47,362 bases of DNA from the NCBI GenBank assembly GCA_009731375.1, contig BJOX01000015.1, positions 532,512 to 579,873 on the forward strand, in the 5' to 3' direction. Shown here in pieces: positions 32,213 through 45,237 of this stretch. How positions within the stretch are numbered: position 1 is the stretch's first letter; each line of letters begins with the position of its first letter. The translations under genes were made by a program, and so were the position numbers. The DNA is from Paulinella micropora (Eukaryota > Cercozoa > Imbricatea > Euglyphida). The notes under the pieces are model-generated. The model did no database searches, was not told the DNA's origin, and was given only the letters and a program-made list of their open reading frames with translations.

Positions 32213-32262
<50 letters not shown>

Positions 32263-32378
32263 TAATTAAAATAACAACAACAATAATAATAATAATAATA
32301 ATAACAATAATGATGATGATGATGATGATGATGATGACGATGATGTTTTTGCTGTCAAAGTTTGTCAAGAGCAGGAAG

Positions 32379-32433
<55 letters not shown>

Positions 32434-32434
32434 T

Positions 32435-32465
<31 letters not shown>

Positions 32466-32479
32466 TAATGATAATAATA

Positions 32480-32543
<64 letters not shown>

Positions 32544-32606
32544 TGCTGATGATGACGATGATGACGATGATGATGATGATGATAATAATAATAATAATAA
32601 TGATAA

Positions 32607-32644
<38 letters not shown>

Positions 32645-33268
32645 ATATATAGATCTGTCATGGCTGAGCCCGAGGGCCATGCGCCTCCATCCCTCGACCC
32701 AACAGGGACTACAGTGAGTATGTTGGGGAGGGAAGAGTGACTCTAACCATCCTGCATAGAAGGCCCAAAAAGGAAGTCCCAACTACCCGCACAGTGTCGG
32801 GTACCTTGCAGGAAATCAACTATAAATGATTGATCTTCCCCGCGTGAGAGCTCCACGAGACTGGGTAGGTCCCGCATGGAGGTACTCACAGGGGTAGCAG
32901 ACATTTCATGCGGTCTGCCAGCGCATGAGGACGTTTTGTGGTAAGTATCTGGGACGCCTCGAAACCCGTCACCACCCCTAGATCGCGGAATGTAAATACC
33001 CCTTTGATCCCACGTGGTGTATGTCTTATAAAAAACAACACAACGACATGGCCTCGGAACCAACACAACAACATAGCCTCGGAACCCACATCGACATAGC
33101 CTCGGAACCCACACAACAACAGAGCCTCGGAACCAACACAACAACATAGCCTCGGAACCAACACAACAACATAGCCTCGGAACCAACACAACGACATAGC
33201 CTCGAAACCAGTGGGAAGAGGCCCAACCACCTCCTCTTCCCGTGGGGTGCCATACTGTGCACCCCTCC

Positions 33269-33340
<72 letters not shown>

Positions 33341-33376
33341 GTAATAGTAATAATACTGATAACAACGATGATGATG

Positions 33377-33421
<45 letters not shown>

Positions 33422-33484
33422 GTAATAATAGTAATAATAGTAATAACAATAATAATAATAATAATAATAATAACAATAATAATA

Positions 33485-33516
<32 letters not shown>

Positions 33517-33558
33517 CACAACAACAACATCATCATCATCAACAACAACAACAACAAC

Positions 33559-33608
<50 letters not shown>

Positions 33609-33753
33609 CTATAATAATAATGTCGCTTGTGCCTCGACGGAACGAAAGAAGAAGAAGAAGAAGAACAATAATAATAAGAACAACAATAAAGAAGAAGAAG
33701 AAGAAATAAGAACAACAATAATAATAATAATAATGATAATAATAATAATAATA

Positions 33754-33815
<62 letters not shown>

Positions 33816-33888
33816 GCGAAAGAACAATAGCTTTTGCTGTCATAGCCTGTGATATACAGAGGTATCATCATGATCTAATGATATCATG

Positions 33889-33942
<54 letters not shown>

Positions 33943-33943
33943 A

Positions 33944-34013
<70 letters not shown>

Positions 34014-34017
34014 CACC

Positions 34018-34081
<64 letters not shown>

Positions 34082-34636
34082 TTACTACTACTACTACTAC
34101 TTCCTCCTCCTCCTCCTCCTACTACTACTGCTACTACTACTACTGCTACTACCTCCTCCTCCTACTGCTACTGCTACTACCTCCTCCTCCTCCTCCTCCT
34201 CCTACTACTACTACTAATGCTACTACCTCCTCCTCCTCCTCCTACTACTACTGCTACTACCTCCTCCTCCTCCTCCTACTACTACTGCTACTACCTCCTC
34301 CTCCTCCTCCTCCTCCTACTACTACTACTACTACTACTTCCTACTACTGCTACTACCTCCTCCTCCTCCTCCTACTACTACTACTACCTCCTCCTCCTCC
34401 TCCTCCTACTACTACTACTACTACTGCTACTACCTCCTCCTCGTCCTCCTCCTCCTCCTCCTCCTCCTCCTCCTACTACTACTACTGCTACTACCTCCTC
34501 CTCCTCCTCCTCTTCCTCCTCCTCCTCCAACTACTACTACTGCTACTACCTCCTCCTGCTCCTCCTCCTCCTACTACTACTACTGCTACTACCTCCTCCT
34601 CCTCTTCCTCCTCCTCTAGTTTGTAGTAGCAGTAGC

Positions 34637-34671
<35 letters not shown>

Positions 34672-34706
34672 GAGGAGGAGGAGGAAGAGGAAGAGGAAAG
34701 GAGGAG

Positions 34707-34746
<40 letters not shown>

Positions 34747-34782
34747 CCTGGTGTGGCGGGATGTAGGACAGGAGAGGGGTTG

Positions 34783-34821
<39 letters not shown>

Positions 34822-34857
34822 CCTGTTGTGGCGGGATGTAGGACAGGAGAGGGGTTG

Positions 34858-34929
<72 letters not shown>

Positions 34930-35076
34930 CGCTACCTGGTGTGGCGGGATGTAGGACAGGAGAGGGGTTGACTTTCCCGAGTAGATCAGCCTAATACCAG
35001 AAATCATAACAATACTAGTAATGGATGTTGCTGACGTTGTTCTTGTTGTTGTTGTTGTTGTTGATGATGATGAGGA

Positions 35077-35124
<48 letters not shown>

Positions 35125-35248
35125 GGTTGATGATGATGATGATGATGATGTTATTGTTATGAAATGCAACATAATCTAATATAATGAATGACGTCACACA
35201 ACGAGCGGGTGGTCTGCGAGTAGGATAGACAGACAGACAGATAGATAA

Positions 35249-35281
<33 letters not shown>

Positions 35282-35397
35282 GAGATAGTGTCAGAGTTAG
35301 GGTTAGGCTTGACATAAACATATACATACACATATACATAAACATATACATATACATATACACATACACATACATATACATATACATATACGTATAC

Positions 35398-35428
<31 letters not shown>

Positions 35429-35467
35429 CGCATATACATACGCATATACATATACACACACACACAC

Positions 35468-35508
<41 letters not shown>

Positions 35509-35675
35509 CATAAAAATAAACATATACATATTCATATTCATATACATATACATATACATATACATACACATATACATGTACATTATACATATACATTATA
35601 CATGTACATGTACATGTACATGTACATATAACATGTACATGTAACATATTAATGTAACATATGCATATACATATG

Positions 35676-35744
<69 letters not shown>

Positions 35745-35763
35745 GTACATATACATATACATG

Positions 35764-35814
<51 letters not shown>

Positions 35815-36042
35815 CCATGCATATACACATATACATATACACATACATACAAATATACATGTGTATTGTTACCTCTCGCAATGAGTGGTGGCGACTCGGT
35901 GGACATTTACATTATACATATACATACACATATACATATACATATACATATATACGTATATGTATATGTATATGTATATGTGTATGTATATGTATATGTA
36001 TATGTATATGATTACATATACATATACATATACATATACATA

Positions 36043-36087
<45 letters not shown>

Positions 36088-36090
36088 AAT

Positions 36091-36184
<94 letters not shown>

Positions 36185-36476
36185 TCGTATACATATACAT
36201 ATACCCATGCATATACACATATACATATACATATACATACAAATATACATGTGTATTGTTACCTCTCGCAATGAGTGGTGGCGACTCGGTGGACTTTTAC
36301 ATTTACATATACATATACATATGTATATTTGTATGTATATGTATATGTATATGTATATGCGTATATGCATGGGTATATGTATATGTATATGTGTATGCAT
36401 ATGTATATGTATATTTATATGTATATGTATATGTACATGTCTATGTATATTTACATGTATATGTATATGTGTATGC

Positions 36477-36521
<45 letters not shown>

Positions 36522-36707
36522 CATACCTCTCGCAATGAGTGGTGGCGACTCGGTGGTTTGCGAGATCCAACGCGACTTCTTCTTCTGCTACTACTACTAC
36601 TACTACTACTATTATTATTATTATTTTTGTTATTGTTATTATTATTGTTATTATTGTTATTATTATCAGGGCTGGCAGTGGTGCTGAGGTCGAGGTCGCC
36701 ACCGTCT

Positions 36708-36766
<59 letters not shown>

Positions 36767-36849
36767 TAAGTATTGGCTTATATGTAATATATATATTATT
36801 TATGTTTATGTACATATATATATATATACATATACATATATATATATAT

Positions 36850-36895
<46 letters not shown>

Positions 36896-37013
36896 AGGGA
36901 GGAGAGAGAGAAAGAGAGAAAGAGAGAGAGAGAGAGAGATACATAAGTATTGGCTATTATGTAATGTATATATTATTTATGTTTATATATATGTATATAT
37001 ATATATATATATA

Positions 37014-37056
<43 letters not shown>

Positions 37057-37079
37057 TAGTGAGGGAGGGAGGGAGGGAG

Positions 37080-37110
<31 letters not shown>

Positions 37111-38032
37111 CGAGCGAGCGAGAGAGAGAGAGAAAAAGAGAGAGAGANNNNNNNNNNNNNNNNNNNNNNNNNNNNNNNNNNNNNNNNNNNNNNNNNNNNN
37201 NNNNNNNNNNNNNNNNNNNNNNNNNNNNNNNNNNNNNNNNNNNNNNNNNNNNNNNNNNNNNNNNNNNNNNNNNNNNNNNNNNNNNNNNNNNNNNNNNNNN
37301 NNNNNNNNNNNNNNNNNNNNNNNNNNNNNNNNNNNNNNNNNNNNNNNNNNNNNNNNNNNNNNNNNNNNNNNNNNNNNNNNNNNNNNNNNNNNNNNNNNNN
37401 NNNNNNNNNNNNNNNNNNNNNNNNNNNNNNNNNNNNNNNNNNNNNNNNNNNNNNNNNNNNNNNNNNNNNNNNNNNNNNNNNNNNNNNNNNNNNNNNNNNN
37501 NNNNNNNNNNNNNNNNNNNNNNNNNNNNNNNNNNNNNNNNNNNNNNNNNNNNNNNNNNNNNNNNNNNNNNNNNNNNNNNNNNNNNNNNNNNNNNNNNNNN
37601 NNNNNNNNNNNNNNNNNNNNNNNNNNNNNNNNNNNNNNNNNNNNNNNNNNNNNNNNNNNNNNNNNNNNNNNNNNNNNNNNNNNNNNNNNNNNNNNNNNNN
37701 NNNNNNNNNNNNNNNNNNNNNNNNNNNNNNNNNNNNNNNNNNNNNNNNNNNNNNNNNNNNNNNNNNNNNNNNNNNNNNNNNNNNNNNNNNNNNNNNNNNN
37801 NNNNNNNNNNNNNNNNNNNNNNNNNNNNNNNNNNNNNNNNNNNNNNNNNNNNNNNNNNNNNNNNNNNNNNNNNNNNNNNNNNNNNNNNNNNNNNNNNNNN
37901 NNNNNNNNNNNNNNNNNNNNNNNNNNNNNNNNNNNNNNNNNNNNNNNNNNNNNNNNNNNNNNNNNNNNNNNNNNNNNNNNNNNNNNNNNNNNNNNNNNNN
38001 NNNNNNNNNNNNNNNNNNNNNNNAAAAAAGGG

Positions 38033-38103
<71 letters not shown>

Positions 38104-38785
38104 TACAGACAAAATGAGAGCGCTCCCCCCCTCCCCCCACACACACACATTTTCCTCTTCTTCCTCTCTCTCTCTTTCTCAGAGATATAAGAGTTTGCTT
38201 TCTTCTATCCTCATCCCATAGAAAGGTAAATAAATAAAGTATATATATACATACGTATATATATATATACATACATATATATCTGTGTTTGACTAGATGA
38301 TGCAGGGAGTGGTGAAAGCAGGAGACAAGATAGATAGAAAGATAAATAAATAAATTATATATTTGTATATATACATTCTCTCTCTCTCTCTCTCTCTCGC
38401 TCTCTCTCTCTCTATCAGAGACCTAATTGTTTGCTTTCTTCTATCCTGATCCCTTGACTGGGCGGTAGATCCAGAGGCGGTATCTATGCATGTGTGTATA
38501 CATGTGTGTATACATGCATGTATGTATGTGTGTATGTTATTACGGAAACGCACGTATGTATGTAAGTATGTATGTATGTATGTATGTATGTATGTATGTA
38601 TGTATGTATGTGTGTGTGTATGTATGTATGTATGTATGTATGTATTTTGATGAAGAAGAAGACGGACTTGTGCGTGTGTGTGTGTGTGTGTGTATGTGTG
38701 TGTGTATGTGTGTGTGTGTGTATGTGTGTTTGTGTGTGCTGTGCGTATGTGTATGTGTATGCGTGTATGCGTGTGTGAGTGTCTC

Positions 38786-38872
<87 letters not shown>

Positions 38873-38873
38873 T

Positions 38874-38913
<40 letters not shown>

Positions 38914-39060
38914 CATACATACATACATACATACATACATACGTACGTAATTACGTACGTACATACGTACGTACATACGTACGTACGTACATACGTACGT
39001 ACGTACATACGTACGTACTTACGTACGTACGTACGTACGTACGTACATACATAAATACAT

Positions 39061-39105
<45 letters not shown>

Positions 39106-39114
39106 CATACATAT

Positions 39115-39145
<31 letters not shown>

Positions 39146-39180
39146 CATATATATATATATGTATGTATATATATATATAT

Positions 39181-39215
<35 letters not shown>

Positions 39216-39224
39216 TAGATAGAT

Positions 39225-39265
<41 letters not shown>

Positions 39266-39318
39266 CGGAAGTGGACTCTTGCTGGCCCGACCTTCTTCTA
39301 CATATATACATATACATA

Positions 39319-39350
<32 letters not shown>

Positions 39351-39360
39351 CATACATACA

Positions 39361-39394
<34 letters not shown>

Positions 39395-41247
39395 CATATA
39401 CATACATACATACATACATACATACATACATACATAGCATACATACATAACATACATACATACATACATACATACATACATACATACATACATACATACG
39501 TACGTACATACGTACGTACGTATATACATACATACATACATACATACATACATACATACATACATACATACATGCATACATACATACATGCATACATACA
39601 TACATACATACATACATACATGCATACATACATACATACATGCATACATACATACATGCATAGATGCATAGATGCATAGATACATACATACATACATACA
39701 TACATACATACACATACATACATACATAACATACATACATAACATACATACATAACATACATACATAACATACATACATAACATACATACATAACATACA
39801 TACATAACATACATACATAACATACATACATAACATACATACATAACATACATACATAACATACATACATAACATACATACATAACATACATACATAACA
39901 TACATACATAACATACATACATAACATACATACATAACATACATACATAACATACATACATAACATACATACATACATACATACATACATACATACATAC
40001 ATACATACATACATACATACATACAGAACATACATACAGAACATACATACAGAACATACATACACACATACATACATACATACATACATACGTACATACA
40101 TACATACAGAACATACATACATACATACATACAGAACATACATACAGAACATACATACATACATACATACATACATACATACATACATACATACATAATA
40201 CATACATACATGCATACATGCAGAACACACATACATACATAACATACATAACATAGCATACAGAACATACATACAGAACATACATACATACATACATATA
40301 CATATACATACATACATACATACATACAAACATACAGAACATACATGCATACAGACATGCAGACATACATACATACATGCATGCATAACATACATACATA
40401 ACATACATACATAACATACATACATAACATACATACATAACATACATACATAACATACATACATAACATACATACATAACATACATACATAACATACATA
40501 CATACATACAGAACATACATACAGAACATACATACACACATACATACATACATACATACATACATACATACATACATACAGAACATACAGAACATACATA
40601 CATACAGAACATACATACAGAACATACATACATACATACATACATACATACATACATACATACAGAACATACATACATACATACATACATAATACATACA
40701 TACATGCATACATGCAGAACACACATACATACATACATACATAACATACATAACATAGCATACAGAACATACATACAGAACATACAAACATACATACATG
40801 TACATATACATACATACATACATACATACATACATACATACATACATACATACAGAACATACATACATACAGACATACAGACATACATACAGACACACAT
40901 ACATACATACATGCATGCATGCATAGCCTAGCCTAGCCTAGCCCAGCCCAGCCCAGCCTAGCCCAGCCCAGCCCAGCTTAGCCTAGCCTAGCCTAGCCTA
41001 GCCTAGCCTAGCCTAGCCTAGCCTAGCCTAGCCTAGCCTAGCCTAGCCTAGCCTAGCATAGCATAGCATAGCATTGCATAGCATTGCATAGCATAACATA
41101 ACATAACATAACATAACATTACATACATACATACATACATACATGCACACATACATACATACAGACATACATACATACATACAGACATACCTTTTCTTGC
41201 TAGATCGTTTGCCGTCCCTCCGTTCCCTCATCTCAGACTTCAACACA

Positions 41248-41279
<32 letters not shown>

Positions 41280-41469
41280 AACGTTTCCCGTCCCTCCGTT
41301 CCCTCATCTGAGACTTAACACATACATACATACATACATACATACATACATACATACATACATACATACATACGTACGTACGTACATACATACATACATA
41401 CATACATATAAACATCTATCAAGTCGTTTCCCGTCCCTCTGTTCCCTCATCTGAGACTTAACACATACA

Positions 41470-41501
<32 letters not shown>

Positions 41502-41526
41502 AACATCTTTTCTTGATAGAGCGCAT

Positions 41527-41570
<44 letters not shown>

Positions 41571-41611
41571 GTGTGTGTGTGTGTGTATGTGTGTATGTTT
41601 GTGTGTGTGTG

Positions 41612-41652
<41 letters not shown>

Positions 41653-41679
41653 AAGAGAGAGCGAGAGAGAGAAAGAGAG

Positions 41680-41718
<39 letters not shown>

Positions 41719-41763
41719 AACAGATAGACAGACACACACACAAACATATTTCTGTTGGGTGCG

Positions 41764-41826
<63 letters not shown>

Positions 41827-43296
41827 NNNNNNNNNNCCACGCGTTCGACCCTAGACCATGCCACCACACGCCAGAAAACATGAGGAACCATGCCACCAGA
41901 CAAGAAACATGAGGGGCACCATGTCACCAGACAGCAGAAAAATGAGGGACCATGCCACCAGACAAGAAAAACGAGGGACCATGCCACCAGACAAGAAAAA
42001 TGAGGGGCACCATGCCACCAGACAGCAGAAAAAATGAGGAACCATGCCACCAGACGACAGAAACATGAGGGACCATGCCACCAGACAGCAGAAACATAAG
42101 GGACCATGCCACCAGACAAGAAAAATGAGGGACCATGCCACCAAACAGCAGAAAAATGAGGGACCATGCCACCAGACAAGAAAAATGAGGGACCATGCCA
42201 CCAAACAGCAGAAAAAAGAGGGACCACGCCACCAGACAGCAGAAACATGAGGGACCATGCCACCAGACAACAAACAACCAAAAAATTTGGCTACGGAGAG
42301 TAGAAGTAAGGCGCGTTCTAGACCACCCAGAATTCCGGGTTTCTGGGGCCACTTTCTGGGTTTGCTGCCTGAAAAGCCTGGCCTGTGGTGGTGCCACTTT
42401 CACACCCAGAACCCGGAAATCTGGGCGGTGTAGAACGGACCTAAGTTTGTCTGGTGTAACAGGAACATGAGGGACCATGCCACCAGACAACAGAAACATG
42501 AGGAACCATGCCACCAGACGACAGAAAATGAGGGACCACGCCACCAGACAAGAAAGTGAGGAACATGCCACCAGAGAGCAGAAAAATAAGGGACCATGCC
42601 ACCAGACAAGAAAAGTGAGGACCATGCCACCAGAGAGCAGAAAAATGAGGGACCATGCCACCAGACAACAGAAAAGGGGAAACATACCACCACAGACCAG
42701 AAACATGAGGGAACATGCCACCACAAAAAAAAAGAGGGACCATGCCACCAGACAACAGAAAAATGATGGACCATGCCACCAGACGACAGAAAAATGAGGA
42801 ACACGCAACGACAGGGGCAAGAAGGAGGAGGAGGGGGAGGAGGAGGAGGAGGAGAAGGAGGAGGAGGAGGAGGAGGAGAAGAAGAAGAAGAAGAAGGAGG
42901 AGGAGGAGAAGGAGAAGGAGAAGGAGAAGAAGAAGAAGAAGAAGAAGAAGGAGGAGGAGGAGGAGGAGAAGAAGAAGAAGAAGAAGAAGAAGAAAAAGAA
43001 GAAGAAGGAGGAGGAGGAGGAGGAGGAAGAGGAGGAGGAGGAGGAAGAGGAAGAGGAGGAGGAGGAGGAGGAGGAGGAGAAGAAGAAGCAGAAGCAGAAG
43101 AAGAAGAAGAAGAAGAAGAAGAAGAAGAAGAAGAAGGAGAAGGAGAAGGGGAAGGAGAAGAAGGAAGGAGGAGGAGGAGGAGGAGAAGAAGAAGAAGAAG
43201 AAGTAGAAGAGGGAGAAGAAGAGGAGGGAGAAGAAGAGGAGGGAGAGAGAGATGACTTCCTGGAAGATGATTCTAGCCTTCTTGGCCACCTATATA

Positions 43297-43337
<41 letters not shown>

Positions 43338-43525
43338 ATGAAATATACGTGCGTCTGTGTGTGTATGTACGTACGCCTAGGTCCACTTAAGCAAAGGAAC
43401 AAACAAACAAACAAACAAACAAACGAACAAACGAACAAACAAACAAACAAACAAACAAACAAACGAATGAACGAACAAACGAACGAACGAACGAACGAAC
43501 GAACAAACGAACAAAACGAACAAAC

Positions 43526-43556
<31 letters not shown>

Positions 43557-43751
43557 CAAACAAACAGACAAGCAAACAAACAAACAAACAAACAAACAAA
43601 CAAACGAACGAACGAACAAAACAAACAAACAAACAAACCAACAAACGAACAAACGAACGAACAAACGAACAAACAAACAAACAGACAAACAAACAAACGA
43701 ATGAACGAACAAACGAACGAACGAACGAACGAACGAACAAAACGAACAAAC

Positions 43752-43782
<31 letters not shown>

Positions 43783-44014
43783 CAAAACAAAACAAACAAC
43801 AGACAAACAAACAAACAAACAAACAAACAAACAAACAAACAAACGAACGAACGAACAAAACAAACAAACCAACAAACGAACAAACGAACAAACGAACGAA
43901 CAAACGAACAAACGAACAAACAAACAAACAAACAAACAAACAAACAAACAAACGAATGAACGAACAAACGAACGAACGAACGAACGAACGAACAAACGAA
44001 CAATACGAACAAAC

Positions 44015-44045
<31 letters not shown>

Positions 44046-44213
44046 ACAAACAAACAAACAGACAAGCAAACAAACAAACAAACAAACAAACAAACAAACA
44101 AACAAACAAACAAACAAACGAACGAACGAACAAAACAAACAAACAAACAAACAAACGAATGAACGAACAAACGAACGAACGAACGAACGAACAAACGAAC
44201 AAAACGAACAAAC

Positions 44214-44244
<31 letters not shown>

Positions 44245-44499
44245 CAAACAAACAGACAAGCAAACAAACAAACAAACAAACAAACAAACAAACAAACAAA
44301 CGAACGAACGAACAAAACAAACAAACAAACAAACAAACAAACGAACAAACGAACGAACAAACGAACAAACGAACAAACGAACAAACAAACAAACAAACAA
44401 ACAAACAAACAAACAAACAAACAAACAAACGAATGAACGAACAAACGAACGAACGAACGAACGAACGAACGAACGAACGAACGAACAAAACGAACAAAC

Positions 44500-44530
<31 letters not shown>

Positions 44531-44962
44531 CAAACAAACAGACAAACAAACAAACAAACAAACAGACAAACAAACAAACAAACAAACAAACAAACAAACA
44601 AGCAAACAAACAAACGAACGAACGAACAAAACAAACAAACAAACAAACGAACAAACGAACAAACGAACGAACAAACGAACGAACGAACAAACGAACAAAA
44701 CAAACAAGCAAGCAAACAAAACAAAACAAAACAAAACAAAACATAACAAAACAAGCAAACAAACAGACAAGCAAACAAACAAACGATCAAAACCAAACAA
44801 AACAAAACAGGACAGAAAAGGAGAGAGAGAGAGAGAGAGATATAGAGAGATAGATAGATAGATAGATAGAGATAGATAGATAGATAGATAGATAGAAAGA
44901 AAGACAGAGAGAAAGGCTGGAAGAACCACTTCCGGCCGAGAGAGAGAGAGAGAGAGAGAGAG

Positions 44963-45054
<92 letters not shown>

Positions 45055-45106
45055 GAGAGAGAGGGAGGGAGGGAGGGAGAGAGAGAGAGAGAGAGGNNNN
45101 NNNNNN

Positions 45107-45160
<54 letters not shown>

Positions 45161-45237
45161 ACTTCAGGCCAATAGCGCCACATGAAGCGCACTCGCGCGC
45201 GCGAACCAGTGCGCAGCGTGTCAATGTCCGACGCAAC
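28411..45237 (-). CDS. Second repeat-threaded gene, unidentified (nine exons seen, 5' partial)
   Basis: Minus-strand exons 45237-45160, 41237-41191, 39297-39267, 38483-38423, 36584-36527, 34990-34936, 29952-29878, 29062-29021 and 28416-28411 (stop) join with matching phases into 150 residues. The product starts [20 protein letters not shown], contains a basic SSKKRRRSG patch (possible nuclear signal), [52 protein letters not shown] and ends GTRIHSLV. I do not recognise the family. Support is indirect: each exon has plausible GT-AG sites, phases agree at eight junctions, and the exons have partial copies placed by the same rule as RRN3. Upstream exons are expected to the right. Confidence 0.5.
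29021..29062 (-). CDS. Second gene, exon h
   Basis: Encodes [14 protein letters not shown]. Acceptor atctatctatag, donor CCTTG|gtatca. A donor-side copy at 28521-28544 reads GARIHTL and ends CCTTG|gtacca. Confidence 0.5.
29063..29877. repeat. (GATA)n, (GA)n, (TTG)n, (AAC)n, (GAA)n, (GAT)n mosaic
   Basis: 29068-29176 (GATA)n variants, 29180-29226 (GA)n, 29265-29378 TTG-rich, 29400-29500 unique, 29515-29580 AAC-rich, 29637-29860 GAA/GAG/GAT repeats. Confidence 0.85.
29878..29952 (-). CDS. Second gene, exon g
   Basis: Encodes [20 protein letters not shown], then LQIGP. Acceptor gcatacacag; the donor GGACCA|gtggaa is weak. Acceptor-side copies start after cacag at 30475, 30982, 31742 and 33846, reading for example [16 protein letters not shown] and [11 protein letters not shown]. 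Confidence 0.5.
29960..31751. repeat. (CAT)n, (TTC)n, (GTAA)n, (TAG)n with exon g copies
   Basis: (CAT)n and (TTC)n 29968-30440, (GTAA)n 30483-30690, (TAG)n 30763-30930 and 31053-31695. A ~65-base module ending ggaatggcgcagtag occurs at 30699-30763 and 30988-31052 beside exon g copies. Confidence 0.85.
31976..32215 (-). mobile_element. tRNA-derived SINE
   Basis: Reading the minus strand from 32213: TAGCCCAGTGG is a perfect Pol III box A, and GTTCGATTCC 35 bases on is a box B. The body follows, with a 36-base tandem duplication (ccagtattttcattgaacat twice). Arms do not pair as a true tRNA, so this is a SINE head rather than a tRNA gene. It is inserted in (AAT)n DNA. Confidence 0.7.
32216..32650. 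repeat. (AAT)n, (GAT)n and (AT)n tracts
   Basis: Long (AAT)n with (GAT)n blocks at 32309-32345 and 32540-32582, then (AT)n 32608-32652. A short exon g-like fragment (tttttgctgtcaaag) is at 32346. Confidence 0.85.
32655..33270. mobile_element. Unique element with ~23-base minisatellite
   Basis: 32655-33037 is unique DNA sharing ggaggcgcatg (minus strand, about 32685) with the SINE at 31980. 33040-33215 holds about eight copies of acaacatagcctcggaacca. Probably a repeat element; no coding frame is supported. Confidence 0.5.
33271..34712. repeat. (AAT)n, (CTA)n and (CTC)n tracts
   Basis: (AAT)n 33271-33813 with AAC and GAA patches and an exon g fragment at 33622-33648; (CTA)n alternating with (CTC)n 33889-34620; (TAG)n/(GAG)n to 34700. 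Confidence 0.88.
34713..34935. repeat. (GA)n with two exon f copies
   Basis: (GA)n tract in which ggtgtggcgggatgtaggac aggagaggggttga segments recur; see exon f. Confidence 0.88.
34936..34990 (-). CDS. Second gene, exon f
   Basis: Encodes [18 protein letters not shown]. Acceptor ttctggtattag, donor CACCAG|gtagcg. Two donor-side copies lie downstream in (GA)n at 34823-34858 and 34748-34782, both ending CAG|gtattc, a better donor than the exon's own. Confidence 0.6.
35010..36520. repeat. (TTG)n, (GATA)n and (ACATAT)n hexamer tracts with exon e copies
   Basis: (TTG)n 35038-35152, (GATA)n 35230-35285, then about 1.2 kb of (ACATAT)n that flips to (TATATG)n at about 35953 and again at about 36320. 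Segments with cctctcgcaatgagtggtgg at 35871 and 36256 are exon e copies. Confidence 0.88.
36527..36584 (-). CDS. Second gene, exon e
   Basis: Encodes [18 protein letters not shown](R). Acceptor tagtagcag, donor GAGAG|gtatgt. Two donor-side copies lie downstream, near 36256-36295 and 35871-35905, each ending GCGAGAG|gtaac. Confidence 0.55.
36585..38422. repeat. (CTA)n, (ATT)n, (GA)n tracts, 876-base gap, poly-A
   Basis: (GA)n blocks 36713-36764, 36855-36938 and 37017-37147 (the first two followed by tattggcttatatgtaat-like copies), gap 37148-38023, A-run 38033-38100. At 36673-36711 an unexplained non-repeat segment (minus: atccag|ACGGTGGCGACC) may be another exon fragment. Confidence 0.85.
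38423..38483 (-). CDS. Second gene, exon d
   Basis: Encodes [20 protein letters not shown]. Acceptor tatgcatag, donor TTAG|gtctct. A donor-side partial copy without the donor lies at 38193-38218. Confidence 0.45.
38490..41190. repeat. (TATG)n, (TG)n, (CT)n, (ACGT)n, (CATA)n, (CCTAG)n
   Basis: (TATG)n/(TG)n to 38780, (CT)n 38789-38855, (TA)n, (CATA)n/(CGTA)n to 39060. From 39340 to 40920 mainly (CATA)n, including a 12-base unit (aacatacatacat) about 20 times at 39726-39970 and about 10 times at 40385-40500. (CCTAG)n 40926-41056. Confidence 0.88.
39267..39297 (-). CDS. Second gene, exon c
   Basis: Only 31 bases: encodes (R)[10 protein letters not shown]. Acceptor atatatgtag, donor TTCC|gtatct. 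Included because its phases bridge exons b and d exactly. Confidence 0.4.
41191..41237 (-). CDS. Second gene, exon b
   Basis: Encodes [15 protein letters not shown](R). Acceptor tgtgttgaag, donor AAAAG|gtatgt. Acceptor-side copies at 41282-41313 and 41416-41456 read [11 protein letters not shown] and [11 protein letters not shown]. Confidence 0.55.
41525..41840. repeat. (GA)n, (GT)n, long C-run and gap
   Basis: (GA)n 41529-41566 and 41615-41716, (GT)n between them, C-run 41764-41826 (63 bases), 10-base gap 41827-41836. Confidence 0.92.
41844..42820. repeat. ~32-base minisatellite (gaccatgccaccagacaaga)
   Basis: About 26 units of gaccatgccaccagacaaga plus aaaatgaggga with cagcaga variants. 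The long minus-strand frame through it is a repeat artefact. Confidence 0.92.
42300..42447. mobile_element. MITE-like element inside the minisatellite
   Basis: gcgttctagaccacccagaa ttccgggtttctggg (42311) pairs with cccagaacccggaaatctgg gcggtgtagaacg (to 42436). Minisatellite units lie on both sides. Confidence 0.75.
42821..43340. repeat. (GAG)n/(GAA)n and (TA)n tracts
   Basis: (GAG)/(GAA) repeats to about 43240, a short unique piece, then (TA)n 43291-43334. Confidence 0.9.
43391..44818. repeat. (AAAC)n/(AACG)n higher-order array
   Basis: Tetranucleotide array with landmark gaatgaacgaacaaacg at about 43464, 43699, 43954, 44157 and 44430, and aagaaaacaaaacaaaac following each. Higher-order units are about 200-275 bases. 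Confidence 0.9.
44819..45159. repeat. (GATA)n and (GA)n with a 10-base gap
   Basis: (GA)n/(GATA)n to 45096, gap 45097-45106, (GA)n to the exon a donor. gaccacttccggcc (44923) echoes gaccacttcaggcc at the exon a end (45158), a possible donor-side copy. Confidence 0.8.
45160..45237 (-). CDS. Second gene, exon a
   Basis: Encodes [20 protein letters not shown], then RYWPEV. Acceptor tacggtacag, donor GAAGTG|gtctctct. Three acceptor-side copies lie upstream on the minus strand, at 45261-45302, 45377-45415 (after acccag) and 45454-45471. Confidence 0.55.

Noticed and set aside
32140-32213. tRNA gene on the minus strand
   Set aside because: Boxes A and B are present but the acceptor and T arms do not pair, and SINE-like body sequence follows.
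39726-40500. Regular 12-base units that could suggest a CRISPR-like array
   Set aside because: There are no unique spacers; it is a variant (CATA)n satellite in a eukaryotic genome.
38484-40916. Very long open frames rich in MYVC/YIHT/IYLS, including 810 codons here and similar ones throughout
   Set aside because: They are translations of (CATA)n, (TATG)n and (TCTA)n; all frames are open because the repeat lacks stops.
41924-44929. 1001-codon minus-strand frame
   Set aside because: It runs through a minisatellite, (GAG)n and (AAAC)n; the protein is repeat units only and there is no domain.
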